Under the pieces are notes generated by a model that saw only the letters and a list, made by a program, of their open reading frames with translations, had not been told where the DNA came from and did not search any database. A stretch of DNA of 64,000 nucleotides from an uncultured Aurantimonas sp. (GTDB taxonomy: Bacteria; Pseudomonadota; Alphaproteobacteria; Rhizobiales; Rhizobiaceae). Position numbers and translations under genes: made by a program. Of the stretch, positions 48,201 to 58,900 are shown one piece after another. The first letter of the stretch is position 1; every line of letters starts with the position of its first letter. The DNA lies in the NCBI GenBank assembly GCA_947488615.1, contig CANKZU010000003.1, positions 1 through 64,000 on the forward strand. The letters are read 5' to 3'.

Positions 48201-51200
48201 GGGCGCCGAGGCGCTCGGCAAGTCGATCGGCTTCGCCGGCGATCTTGACGCGGGCCTCTTCTCCGGACGCGAGGAACATACGATCGATGCTGGCGACGCT
48301 TGCGGAAATCTTGCTGCCTTCGGCTTCGAGGCTTTCGCGGGCACGACCCGTTTCCTCGCTCAACGCAGTGGTCGCCGCTGTCACCGTCTGCCGCAACGAT
48401 TCAGCGATCATTGCCGCGCGATTGTTCAATGTACGCTCGACATTGCCGAGCCCCCGCTCAAGTGCGGCGGAGATCGCCTCGGTCCGCTCGTCCAGCGCGC
48501 CGGTGAGGGTGGTCGAACCGATTTCCAATGCCGAAACGAGATCGTTACGCCGATGCTCCAAGGACGACGATACGTCACCGACACTTTGCTCAATGGCGCG
48601 GCGGACGTCGTCGGCTCGGTCGCCGAGCGTCGCGGCGGCGGAGCGGGCGGCCTCCTCAACGACCGCGGCGAGGCTATCGCGACGCTCCTCAAGGACTGAA
48701 GCGAGGCGCAGATCGGCGTCGAACAGCGCATCGCTGATCCCTTTGACGCGGTCCTCGATCGCCGCGGCGATCGACGCGCGGCCGGAATCGAATTCCTCGC
48801 CGATCCGAGCAGTGCGCTCGTCGAGACCGGACAGGAGCGATCCCTGCGAGCCGTCGACAATGGCGTGAATCGCCGCCATTCGCTCGTCGAGACCATCGAC
48901 CAGAATGGTGCGCGCCTCCTCGACGATGCCTCGCAGCGCCGCCGTCCGGGCATCCAGCCCTTCGCCGACGCGCATTACCCGATCGCCGATTTCGTCGGTG
49001 ATGATGCGGGTCCGCCCGTCCAGATCACCGATTAACGTCTCGCGACCGTCCGCCATGACGGAGCGAATGGTCTCGAAGCGGCCGTCGAGTTCGTCGCGCA
49101 GAGAGGTCGCGACCCCGTCCGCGGCGTTTTGCAGCTGCGCGGTCCTTTCATCGAGACCCTCGACCACGATGGACAAGGCGCTCTCGATTGCCGCGAGCTG
49201 AGACCCCGCACTGACGGCGATCCGATTTCCAAAGTCCTCGGTCCGCTCATCCATCTCGCCGCGCAGACGCTCGGTGTTTCTGTCGACGTCCCCAACGATC
49301 GCAAGACGCGAATCCTCGATGACGGTTCTGAGCAACTGGACGCGCTCGGAGAGCTCGTCGGCAACACGGCGCACGGCGTCGTCGAAGCCGCCGGAGATGC
49401 TGGCAATTCTTTCGTCGAGCGCGGCCAGAAGGGCGCTGTGGCTCTCTTGCGAAACCGACCGCAGCAGGCTCGTTCGTTCGTCGAGCGTCGTACGAATAAC
49501 TTGATGTCCGTTATCGAGCCCAGCCAGGAGTTCGTCTTTCGACGCGTCGAAATCTGTCCGGCTGGCCACCATCCGGTCTTGGAGACCCGTGCTGAGCGCG
49601 TTGGAGCGTTCGTCGATATCGTTGATCAGGCGTCCAGCCTGGTGTTCGAGGCCGCCAATGAAGCGGGCCGATTCCGACGCGAGCGAGTCGTGGATATGGC
49701 CGACCCGATCGGATAGCAGACTGGCGATCGTCTCGATGCGTTCGTCGAGACCCTTGGCCAGGGCACCCTCACTCGCACCGATGAGGTCTTCCATGCGAGC
49801 AACGGTTTCCTCGATGGCGGCCGTGAGGCTGGATCCCCGCTCTTCGAGGTTGCCGAGCAGGCTCTGCTGCGCAAAAGCGAAGGATGCGTCGAGATTCTCG
49901 CCGTGAGATGCAATGGTCTCTTCGAGTGCGCTTGCTCGACCTTCGAACGCCGCACGGACGCCTTCCGCCCCGCGTTCGATCGAGGTCTCGATCTCGGCGC
50001 GGCGTTGTTCGAGCAAGGTCTCGAGACGCTCCGCCGTCCGCTCCAGGGCAGCGTCCATCTCGTCAGCCCGCTGCGCGATATTGTCGACGCGGCTGTCACT
50101 GGCCAGATCGAAAGCCAACAAGCGATCGTCGATGGTGCCGGCGAGTTTGCCTGTCCGTTCTTCCATCAGGCCGTCGAAACCCGCCACACGTTCGTCAAAG
50201 AGGGCACGCAATTCGCTCGTGCGGGCCTCCAGCGCCATCTGCGTCAGCGCTACCGCATCGCTGGCTTTCATCGACAGATCGGAATGGCCCGACTGGAAGG
50301 CCTCGACGATCTCCCTTGTCCGCTCGGAAAGCGCGCCCGCGAAGTCCTTGGTGCGCGTCTCCAGTGCCGCCGTGATGCGATCGGTCGAACGCTCGATCGC
50401 ATCGGCCCGCTGTTCGATGTTGGTGACCAGCAAACCGCCGCGGTCCGCCAAGGTGCGATCGATCGACGCGATCCGGTCGTCGAGATCGCCGATGGTCCGG
50501 CTGTTGGCGTCGGCGAGAATCTGGCTGGCGCGCTCGGTGCGTTCGCCGAGGCTGGTATCGAGGACCTCCAGGAAACGCCCGGATTCTTCGTCCAGTTTCC
50601 GGCTACGCGAGTCGACGCTGTCGGTGAGGCTGGTGAGGAACAAGCCGTTCTTTTCGCCGATTTCGCGCATCCGCTCCTCGAACGCGCCATCCAGGCTGGC
50701 CAGGAAGGTTTCGCCGTCCATCGCGATGCCGATCGCACGGTCGTCCAGAAGGCTGGTGAGATCGGCGAGGAATTTCTCGCTGTCCGCCGCGAGCGTTTCT
50801 CCACGTGATTTCATAAGTCCAGAGGCCGCGTCGCCCGATGCGACAAGGCGGCTCTCGATGTCATTGCCCACAGATTCGAGCTGCTCGAGCAGCTCCGACG
50901 ACTGGTTCCTGATCGCGGCCGTCCGATCTTCCAGCATGTGTCCGACTTGGTCGCCAGTCGCGGTCAAGCGTTCGCTCGCCGCGTCGCCGGCCTCAGTCAG
51001 CCGGGCCATCAGGCTCTCGCTATTGGCGGCAATGGTCTCGCTGGCGAGGCGGCTGCGCTCCTCGAACATGGCGATGAAATTCTCGCTGCGCGCGACATGG
51101 TCGCGGGAAAATGCCTCGCCGCGCTCGTCGAGCAGGCTGGTGAAACGCTGGGATGCCTCCTCGATCCGCTGCAGGATGTGTTCGGACGTCTGGTCGACGT

Positions 51201-52290
51201 CCTCGACGAGTCGCTGATGCGAACCGACGACCGAGGAGCGGAGATGCTCAGCGTGCGACAGCATCGCTTCACGCTCTGTTCCAAGATCCTGGACGAGCGT
51301 GCGAATCTTGCCTTCGTTGTCGGCATAAGCCCGCTCGAGGGCACTGACCTCGGTGCTGATGATATTTTCCAGATCGGAGGTGCGTGACAGCGCGCGCTCG
51401 ACGCCCTCTCCGAGGGCGGCGACCTCGCGGCGAACCGCCTGGCCAACACTCATCACCCGTTCCGTCGCGATCGTTTCGGGCTCGGCGAGACGCAGCGCCA
51501 CTTCTGCCAGCGAACGGCTCGTCAGGCGCAAATCGGCGGCACGGCGGATCATGACGGCGAAGGCGAAGATCAACAGAACCGGAACGATGGCGACGGCCGT
51601 CAGCAGGAGCAGGTCACGCTGCCGTGCCGGACTGACCAGGCCGCTGGAAAGCGTGGCGAAATCGATGCCGTAAAGACCCGAGGCCATGAAGCCGATGAAG
51701 CCGATCCAGGCAATCGAGACGGCAAGAGCGATCCATATCGGAGCTTTGGACGCCCGCCGGTCGAGCAAAGCCTGAGCCATGACGGTCGTGCGCCGCTGCT
51801 CGTCGTTGGCAGCGGATTGGGCGTAGGCGCGGGGCGGTTCCGCGCTCCGAGACGCAGACGGACCCGTACGCGCAGGCTCGCCAGCCTGTGGAGGGGGGGC
51901 ATAAACGCCGCTCTCGCGGGCCGCTTTCGCGGTCAAATCCGACGCGCCACTCGCCGGCTTGGCTGCTTTCTCGCCGGGAGCCGCGCTCACCGCAGCTTTC
52001 GGCCGGGCGCCGCCGACCAGGTCAGAAACCGAAGCGCGTCTTGCTCCGCCGGACGGGGCGCCGTTTTCTTCAGTGCGCAGGCGGCCTGCCGTTTCATTGA
52101 TCTGCCGCTCGAAATCATCGAGCGAAAATTCGACATTCGTCGCATCGACGGATGCGCTTTCCTCGAGATGACCTGACGCCTCCTTCAGATCGTCCGAACT
52201 GCCCGGTTCCTCGAAATCGACCCGAAGCGCCTCTTCGATTTCGTTGACCGCGTCGTCGGTGAGCTGGTCGAAGGATTTGGTCTTGGACAT
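45250..52290 (-). CDS. Giant coiled-coil membrane protein, GPR/RgsE-like polar growth protein
   Basis: This 2346-residue protein is the largest gene in the window. Residues 1-180 are acidic, then Pro- and Ala-rich and disordered. Two membrane segments lie at about 184-208 and 226-248. From about 255 to 2050 it is an almost unbroken helical coiled coil with a 22-residue repeat such as the recurrent GLDERTA (for example between 48700 and 48950), similar to apolipoprotein repeats. The C-terminal 150 residues are a distinct, probably globular end (VMDSLNSLSVDIARAIDHKA). In Agrobacterium the protein of this design (GPR, growth pole ring) and Sinorhizobium RgsE are needed for unipolar growth. Homology here is judged from architecture, not from a search. 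It is a single-gene unit. Confidence 0.85.
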   Translation of the reverse strand: MSKTKSFDQLTDDAVNEIEEALRVDFEEPGSSDDLKEASGHLEESASVDATNVEFSLDDFERQINETAGRLRTEENGAPSGGARRASVSDLVGGARPKAAVSAAPGEKAAKPASGASDLTAKAARESGVYAPPPQAGEPARTGPSASRSAEPPRAYAQSAANDEQRRTTVMAQALLDRRASKAPIWIALAVSIAWIGFIGFMASGLYGIDFATLSSGLVSPARQRDLLLLTAVAIVPVLLIFAFAVMIRRAADLRLTSRSLAEVALRLAEPETIATERVMSVGQAVRREVAALGEGVERALSRTSDLENIISTEVSALERAYADNEGKIRTLVQDLGTEREAMLSHAEHLRSSVVGSHQRLVEDVDQTSEHILQRIEEASQRFTSLLDERGEAFSRDHVARSENFIAMFEERSRLASETIAANSESLMARLTEAGDAASERLTATGDQVGHMLEDRTAAIRNQSSELLEQLESVGNDIESRLVASGDAASGLMKSRGETLAADSEKFLADLTSLLDDRAIGIAMDGETFLASLDGAFEERMREIGEKNGLFLTSLTDSVDSRSRKLDEESGRFLEVLDTSLGERTERASQILADANSRTIGDLDDRIASIDRTLADRGGLLVTNIEQRADAIERSTDRITAALETRTKDFAGALSERTREIVEAFQSGHSDLSMKASDAVALTQMALEARTSELRALFDERVAGFDGLMEERTGKLAGTIDDRLLAFDLASDSRVDNIAQRADEMDAALERTAERLETLLEQRRAEIETSIERGAEGVRAAFEGRASALEETIASHGENLDASFAFAQQSLLGNLEERGSSLTAAIEETVARMEDLIGASEGALAKGLDERIETIASLLSDRVGHIHDSLASESARFIGGLEHQAGRLINDIDERSNALSTGLQDRMVASRTDFDASKDELLAGLDNGHQVIRTTLDERTSLLRSVSQESHSALLAALDERIASISGGFDDAVRRVADELSERVQLLRTVIEDSRLAIVGDVDRNTERLRGEMDERTEDFGNRIAVSAGSQLAAIESALSIVVEGLDERTAQLQNAADGVATSLRDELDGRFETIRSVMADGRETLIGDLDGRTRIITDEIGDRVMRVGEGLDARTAALRGIVEEARTILVDGLDERMAAIHAIVDGSQGSLLSGLDERTARIGEEFDSGRASIAAAIEDRVKGISDALFDADLRLASVLEERRDSLAAVVEEAARSAAATLGDRADDVRRAIEQSVGDVSSSLEHRRNDLVSALEIGSTTLTGALDERTEAISAALERGLGNVERTLNNRAAMIAESLRQTVTAATTALSEETGRARESLEAEGSKISASVASIDRMFLASGEEARVKIAGEADRLAERLGALADDLATRSAEASATLVGEGGRIAENIGGAAEVIRSLSEQSRTRFASEADELARTIADLSGRLREEGQGVREELAGQRLALVDSLAGITTSVESQLARNTESFAAQIGEASERIRSAGDESRDRFVTDAGEIASQVESASATMREMTDAATVALRENTEGFARRLSGTSYQLRTETDRVAGSLEERSQRFAEELAGVSERLSEMLSANTLSSELSGATELIRSELANASQSMRDGVMEVASQLRGDVTDASQSLLRDADGAREEMMVRGRELADHLASISSAIRIETERAREQLLESAGTVGEDLSNRMSQSEQAIATRARMMGEELDAKTRDLTTLLSARTADISRILDEEARPMFDRLGENGSEFAQLLEHSTRDASERLRAENAALVAALGRRASETIDSLNQSSNEILGALDEKTATAVGVVADMRDQLQREVGSLISRLSQTSGSLRGLVEETASNLGAIDATLQETGTRFTQGAEQASNSISLSSRLLESNVERLDKLSMTAFSKVASIADRFQEHGAVLAEAVQLIDTSEATLRSTLEGGHGGIEELSAGLVKRSEEIGALMRSFEEVMDGLFDRTEQRSRLISTRLSSEVGETLGEADRKMQGAEERSRATAEAMRDAVQSVIEDASQRFEGATEEMRRTAVEIRQELEAARSEIKRGVVELPEETRTSTEAMRRAVSDQIRALRDLSEVVSQSGRAFDVSSRDAAPTRSAAAAPQPASAKRRAEPQATQPSSEAELTEAQERDVEEQIAASFMTDGNLARDLRGSNFDAPSRTGPTSAKSVEMRSAETRPGGDQSSPMRTPAQSGETAAPPEAGGRSGGWVSDLLRRASRDEEQDGSSALNADEQQSATRSTKAARSPDSVMDSLNSLSVDIARAIDHKASVELWDRYRSGERNVFTRRLYTMKGQQTFDEIRRKYQRDSEFKKAVDRYLSDFESLLGDIAKKDPENNLTRTYLTSDTGKVYTMLAHASGRFDG

Positions 52291-52726
52291 CGCTGTCGCG
52301 CCTCAATACTCGTTACTATGAACCCGTCACGCCGACGGTTGCCGCGGCGGAGCAAGAGAGTAGCGCCCCCGACCGATGCGGCATGCGCAGATACCTGGTC
52401 GACCGGAGGCGGCTGACAGGCAGTTTCGCATGCTTCATGCTAGTTAGCGACGGCGTTGAAAGAAACCGTAAAACCGCCCGATAGGTACAAGTTTAAACAT
52501 AAGGTTAACGATCTGGCGAGAAATGCACAGAATTTTCGATCGTGGCCGTAAGCACAAGGGTTGCGCTTCAGCCGCACTGCACCATCAGGGTCGCCACATG
52601 CCCCGATTCTCCCCAAGAATTTAAGCTTATCTCCACCCTGATTACCGATGGTGGAGGCTGCGATGCAACCGGGATTGAACAGGATAGCCGGTTGAATCGC
52701 GGATATCGCGTGTTCGGAGAATGAGT
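52291..52726. other. Divergent region between the giant gene and the Hpt gene
   Basis: The 436 bases hold no supported gene. Two TTAA half-sites lie at 52493-52496 and 52505-52508, eight bases apart instead of the seven of a CtrA box. No clear sigma-70 promoter is seen. The two divergent starts probably share this region for control. Confidence 0.55.
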
Positions 52727-53110
52727 ATGGCAGCGGCAACACGGCAGATGGAAGAGACTTCGGCCATCGAATTGGTGGACGATGCGGTCCGATGTCCTTC
52801 GGGACGGCGGCCCATCGATCTGGTGCACCTCGCCCGTCAGACGTCGGGCAACCGGGGGCTTGAGACCGAAGTGCTCGGGCTCCTGATGCGGCATCTTGAA
52901 TTGTTCGATCATCGCCTTGAAATCGCTGGCGAAGACGAGTGTCGATTTATCGCTCACGCGTTGAAGGGAACGGCCCGCAATATCGGCGCCTTTCCGCTTG
53001 CCGACGCAGCCCAGCGTTTCGAGAGCTCGGCTCTCGACGACGCTGCTGTGGCGGTCTTGCGTGCCGAACTCCATGCAACAGCACGATTTGTCCGCTCGTT
53101 GCTCGGCTGA
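52727..53110 (+). CDS. Stand-alone histidine phosphotransfer (Hpt) protein
   Basis: Hpt proteins carry phosphate between response-regulator and kinase domains. The 127-residue protein has a helical bundle and the motif FIAHALKGTARNIGA, in which His77 would be phosphorylated. I chose the ATG at 52727 because GGAGA is six bases upstream; the ATG at 52721 touches it directly. It is not fused to a kinase, and no kinase gene is adjacent. A link to the cell-cycle phosphorelay is conceivable, but ChpT, the known one, is of another fold. Confidence 0.85.
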   Translation: MAAATRQMEETSAIELVDDAVRCPSGRRPIDLVHLARQTSGNRGLETEVLGLLMRHLELFDHRLEIAGEDECRFIAHALKGTARNIGAFPLADAAQRFESSALDDAAVAVLRAELHATARFVRSLLG

Positions 53111-53328
53111 CGCGGCCGCTCTCGCGTCATCGGCGCTGTCATCGTGTTCCTGTTGACTTTCGTCGGCGCCGAACCCTAACCAAACGCATGATCGTGCCGG
53201 AGCCCATTCGGTCGGGGCAAGGCTCGCGCGATGGCGAGGACGTCCTTGGTCCTTTGCCAGACGTTTCTGGTCCCGTCTGTTGGCGGGTCCAATCCTATCC
53301 GTGAAACCGAGAGCAGAGCGTTGCAGGC

Positions 53329-53649
53329 ATGACAAAGATCACCTTCGTGGCCCCGGATGGGACCCGTTACGACATCGATGCGCCGAACGGCTCCACGGTA
53401 ATGGAGAACGCGATCAAGAACGATGTTCCGGGGATCGAAGCGGAATGCGGTGGCGCCTGCGCATGCGCGACCTGCCACGTCTATGTGGACGACGCCTGGA
53501 CGCAAAAGACCGGCGAGCCCGAGGCTATGGAAGAGGATATGCTCGACTTCGCTTACGATGTGCGCCCGAACTCGCGGCTGTCCTGCCAGATCAAGATCGG
53601 CGACGAACTGGACGGCCTCGTTCTGACCGTGCCGGAACGCCAGGCCTGA
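53329..53649 (+). CDS. [2Fe-2S] ferredoxin, adrenodoxin type
   Basis: The 106-residue electron carrier has Cys40, Cys46, Cys49 and Cys86 in the C-x5-C-x2-C ... C arrangement of vertebrate-type ferredoxins ([28 protein letters not shown]). An extra Cys44 is between them. The likely partner is the reductase 53 bases downstream. Such ferredoxins feed cytochrome P450s, iron-sulfur assembly or other oxygenases. No such client is in the window. Confidence 0.94.
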   Translation: MTKITFVAPDGTRYDIDAPNGSTVMENAIKNDVPGIEAECGGACACATCHVYVDDAWTQKTGEPEAMEEDMLDFAYDVRPNSRLSCQIKIGDELDGLVLTVPERQA

Positions 53650-53681
53650 ACGGCCCGCCGCGTCCCGCTTCGCGGGGATAA

Positions 53682-54734
<1,053 letters not shown>

Positions 54735-54832
54735 GCAAGGGGCGGTTCCCGACGGACTCCCGGCGACGCCGAAGGCCTTGCGAGTCCTCGTTTCCTGCCC
54801 TTGGTCGCCGAGACGGCGCCACTCGTTTGATC

Positions 54833-55441
54833 CTACCCGCCGGCTTCGCCCCACAAATTGCGATTCAGGGCGCGCCGGAGCCGGAAATTGACTTCACGAC
54901 CTTCGATCGTGTCGAATTCGATCTGAGCCCGCTCGTGACCAGCAAGATAGCGCTGCGTGACCGTGTTCACATGCATTTCCATGTCGGCGCAGGTTCGCTC
55001 CGACCGCAGGTTTCTGACCGCCATCTCCATCCGCTTCAGCCACGTTTTGGCGATGGTCGCGTGTTGATTTTCATGCCGCTTGATGTCTGCTTCTAGGGTT
55101 CGCCAAACCAGCACCGTGCGCGCCGAGACCCGCTTGGGTGGCGTCCATTTCGGCAGGGTGATGTGCAGCGTGAGCCCCAGATCCGCGCGGTCAACCGCAC
55201 AACCTTTGGCCACCTTCTTGTAGGTCACCTTGCCGTCGAATTTCACCTCGGTTGCGCCGGGGTGTCGCAGGCCGGTTTCGGCGACATAGGGACCCTGCCG
55301 GTTGAGGTCCTCGTCCAACTCGGCAAGCGTCGAGCCGCGGACGGCGAAATAGCTGGTCTCCTGATTGACCGACCCGGCCTCGGCGATGCCCGTCCATAGC
55401 CAGGCCAGACCCACCACGATCGATCCCATCACCGCGCGCAT
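54833..55441 (-). CDS. Secreted DUF922 putative zinc protease
   Basis: The 202-residue protein has a signal peptide (MRAVMGSIVVGLAWLWTGIAEAG in the first 23 residues, given here in pieces as MRAVMGSIVV and GLAWLWTGIAEAG). It contains HENQH at residues 123-127, an HExxH zinc-site pattern in the DUF922 (COG5661) family. Two Cys residues may form a disulfide. Its function is not known. The in-frame start at 55675 gives a long non-conserved N-terminus and is rejected. It is a lone gene between the reductase and the mini-protein. Confidence 0.83.
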   Translation of the reverse strand: MRAVMGSIVVGLAWLWTGIAEAGSVNQETSYFAVRGSTLAELDEDLNRQGPYVAETGLRHPGATEVKFDGKVTYKKVAKGCAVDRADLGLTLHITLPKWTPPKRVSARTVLVWRTLEADIKRHENQHATIAKTWLKRMEMAVRNLRSERTCADMEMHVNTVTQRYLAGHERAQIEFDTIEGREVNFRLRRALNRNLWGEAGG

Positions 55442-55599
55442 TGCATAGATCCCTTGCGACAAGAAGTTCGTAAGGGACACGCTACCCGATCGCACGCGCA
55501 ACACAAGCGCAGCCGGTTGGCGGTCAATGGGAATAGGGTGGCGGGAGGAGCCGTTTCGAACGGCCGGTCCTGGTGTGACCGGTCCGTCCGACATCCACC

Positions 55600-55629
55600 T
55601 TGACAATGCCCCGAGAATAGGAACATAAA
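55600..55629 (+). promoter_or_regulatory. Predicted promoter of the 28-residue protein
   Basis: A perfect TTGACA (55600-55605) lies 18 bases before CATAAA (55624-55629). About 30 bases later the ATG at 55659 follows an AAGGA binding site. The combination strongly suggests that this region is transcribed rightwards. The same transcript might continue into dnaE. Confidence 0.55.
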
Positions 55630-55658
55630 GAGAACATAGGACAAAAAAGGAACGCGTT

Positions 55659-55745
55659 ATGATCACCTTCGCCAAGGATTTGCTGTCTCTCGCCGCTGTG
55701 TCGGGATTCGTCCTTAGCCTCAGTCTTCTGATTCACGCGGTTTAA
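55659..55745 (+). CDS. Single-helix membrane mini-protein (28 residues)
   Basis: The frame starts MITFAKDLLSLAAVSGFVLS and ends SLLIHAV, 28 residues with one long hydrophobic stretch and a charged start. AAGGA lies ten bases before the ATG and a promoter-like sequence 54 bases further. Codon use and gene spacing are consistent with a real gene. I do not know a named family. Small proteins of this shape are common in rhizobial genomes and often missed. It could act on a membrane complex. Confidence 0.6.
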   Translation: MITFAKDLLSLAAVSGFVLSLSLLIHAV

Positions 55746-55922
55746 TGCGGCGTTTTCTGGGGATCGGACGGCTCGGGCCTTACGCCGACCAACGGCCTGG
55801 GTTACCTCTTACGCGATACGCGTAGGGGCTCGGCTCCGGCACGGTTTGCGAGGAGACGGGGCGGGTCCTCCATTCTGTGTCGAGCCTCGGCGCTGAAGCC
55901 AGGAAAGACGGGGTGATCGGCC

Positions 55923-58900
55923 ATGACGGAACCGACGGGATGCGATCCGAAATTCATTCACCTTCGGGTCCACAGCGCCTTTTCGCTGCTGGAAGGCGCG
56001 TTGCGGCTGGACCAGATCATCCAGTTCGCCAAGACGGACGGAACACCGGCGATCGGGATCAGCGACACGAACAACCTGTTCGGCGCATTGGAATTTTCCG
56101 AGAAGGCCGCGAAGGCCGGCATACAGCCGATTATCGGATGTCAGCTAGACGTCGACTTCGGCGATACCGAGTCCGAGGAGCGCGGCGGCCGCAAGGACCG
56201 GAATTTGGCGGCGATCGCGCCGCTAGTGTTGATCGCCGCGAGCGAGGCCGGATTCGCCAATCTCGTCGAAATCGTTTCGCTGGCTTATCTGGGGCATCCG
56301 GACAACCCCAAACCGCACGTCTTGATCGATTGGCTGGCGGAGCGGCCCGAGGGGGTGATCGCCTTGACCGGCGGGCCGCTGGGGCCGATCGGCGCGGCAC
56401 TTGCCGCCGATAGGGTGGCGATCGCCCGGACCCGGCTGGAGCGTCTATCCGCGATCTTCGGCGACCGGCTCTATGTCGAGCTGCAGCGCCAGGAAGGGCG
56501 AAGCCGCAAGGTCGAGGCCGGAACGGTTCGGCTGGCCTATGATTTCGCGCTTCCGCTGGTGGCGACCAACGAGCCGTTCTTTTTTGGCCGCGACGATTTC
56601 GAGGCTCATGACGCGCTGATCGCTGTGGCCAGCAACCGGCTGGTCAGCCATGAGGATCGGCGTCGGCTTTCGCGGGATCACAGTCTTAAATCGCAGGGCG
56701 AAATGGCGGTGCTGTTCGCCGATTTGCCGGAAGCGCTTCAAAATACGGTCGAGATCGCCCGGCGTTGTTCCTATCGACCAACGACACGGGCGCCGATCCT
56801 GCCGCGTTTCGCTGGCGCCGACGCTGATCAGGCCGAGGCGGAGGCCGCGGAAACCGCCGAACTTCGCCGGCAGGCCGTCGAAGGCTTGGAGGAGCGGCTC
56901 GCGGCGCACGGCTTGGCGCCCGGCGAGACGGAGGCGAGCTACCGCGAGCGCCTGGATTTCGAGCTGTCGATCATTGAGCGCATGAAGTTCCCAGGCTACT
57001 TCCTAATCGTCTCGGACTTCATCAAATGGGCCAAGGGGCAGGGGATTCCGGTCGGGCCCGGTCGCGGGTCGGGCGCCGGCTCGCTCGTCGCCTATTCCCT
57101 GACTATCACCGATCTCGACCCTCTCCGCTTCTCGCTGCTCTTCGAGCGCTTCCTCAACCCCGAGCGCGTCTCGATGCCGGACTTCGACATCGATTTCTGC
57201 CAGGAGCGGCGCGAGGAGGTGATCCGCTACGTTCAGGAGAAATACGGGCGCGAGCAGGTCGGTCAGATCATCACTTTCGGAACGCTCCAGGCGCGCGCTG
57301 TGCTGCGCGACGTCGGCCGCGTGCTGGAAATGTCCTACGGCCAGGTGGACAAGCTCTGCAAACTGGTGCCGCAGAACCCCGCCAACCCGGTGACGCTCGC
57401 CCAGGCGTTGGTCGAGGAACCGCGGCTGCAGGAAGCGCGGGAAAAGGAAGAGATTGTCGACCGATTGATCTCCATCGCCCTGAAGCTCGAGGGGCTCTAC
57501 CGCCACGCCTCGACCCACGCGGCCGGCATCGTCATCGGCGATCGGCCGCTGTCGCAGCTCGTGCCGATGTACCGCGATCCGCGCTCCGACATGCCGGTCA
57601 CCCAATACAATATGAAATGGGTCGAGCCGGCGGGCCTCGTCAAATTCGACTTTCTGGGGCTGAAGACCCTGACGGTGCTGCAGACGGCGGTGGAGCTCAT
57701 TGCCCGAAAAGGCATCAAGATCGATCTTACGGCCATCCCGCTCGATGATGCCAAGAGCTACGAAATGATGACGCGCGGCGAGACCGTGGGTGTGTTCCAG
57801 GTGGAATCGGTCGGTATGCGCAAGGCGCTGATCGGTATGCGCCCGGACCGGTTCGAGGACATCATCGCCTTGGTCGCGCTCTATCGGCCGGGTCCGATGG
57901 AGAACATCCCGACCTACAACGCCCGCAAGCATGGGGAGGAGGAGCCGGACTTCATTCACCCGATGATCGCGCCGATTCTGAAGGAGACGCAGGGCGTCAT
58001 CATCTATCAGGAACAGGTGATGCAGATCGCGCAGGTGTTGGCGGGATACTCGCTTGGCGAAGCCGACCTCCTGCGCCGCGCGATGGGCAAGAAGATCCGC
58101 GCCGAAATGGACAAGCAGCGCGTCCGGTTCGTCGAGGGCGCAGTCAAGAACGGCCTGGAGAAGGCCCAGGCGAACATGATCTTCGACCTGCTGGCCAAGT
58201 TCGCCGATTACGGCTTCAACAAGAGTCATGCGGCCGCTTACGCCTTGGTGGCGTATCAGACGGCTTATCTGAAGGCGAACCATCCGGTCGAGTTCCTGGC
58301 CGCCTCGATGACCCTCGACGCGGGCAACACCGAAAAGCTCAATGATTTCCGCATGGATGCCATGCGGCTCGGGATCGCGGTCGTGCCGCCATCCGTCCAG
58401 ACATCCTACAAATCCTTTGAGGTGGGTGAAAACCGTATCTTCTATGCGCTCGCCGCGATCAAGGGCGTCGGGGAACATGCGGTCGAGCACATCGTGGAAC
58501 GACGCGGCGACGAGGGGTTCGCCTCGCTGGAGGATTTCTGCGCCCGGATCGATCCTAAGATCGTCAACAAGCGCACGCTCGAATTCCTCATCGCGGCGGG
58601 CGCGCTCGACTGTTTCGGCCACGACCGGTCGCTGTTGAACGGCAATATCGAACTGATGGCCTCCTATGCGCTGCGGGTCCATGAGGGCCGGACATCGGGC
58701 CAGCACGATATGTTTGGCTCGGCCGGCGACGGGCCGGAACCGCTGCGGCTCAACCCGGCGCCGTTGTGGATGGCGGCGGAGAAATTGTTGCGGGAATTCC
58801 AGGCAATCGGCTTCTACCTGTCCGCCCACCCGCTGGACGAATACAAGGCGACGTTGAAGCGGCTGCGGGTCCAGACACACGCGGAGGTCGTCGCCGGCGT

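Noticed and set aside
48700..48950. Periodic DNA pattern that might suggest a CRISPR array or minisatellite
   Set aside because: The period of about 66 bases follows 22-residue protein repeats within an intact reading frame. Copies are diverged and there are no uniform spacers.
45539..49906. Several long open frames on the plus strand opposite the giant gene (for example 45539-46909 and 47083-48699)
   Set aside because: They mirror the repetitive coiled-coil gene, have Arg/Ser-rich low-complexity composition and no ribosome-binding sites. They are antisense shadows.
52493..52508. CtrA box between the giant gene and the Hpt gene
   Set aside because: The two TTAA halves are separated by eight and not seven bases, so I do not list it as a site, only as a weak note.
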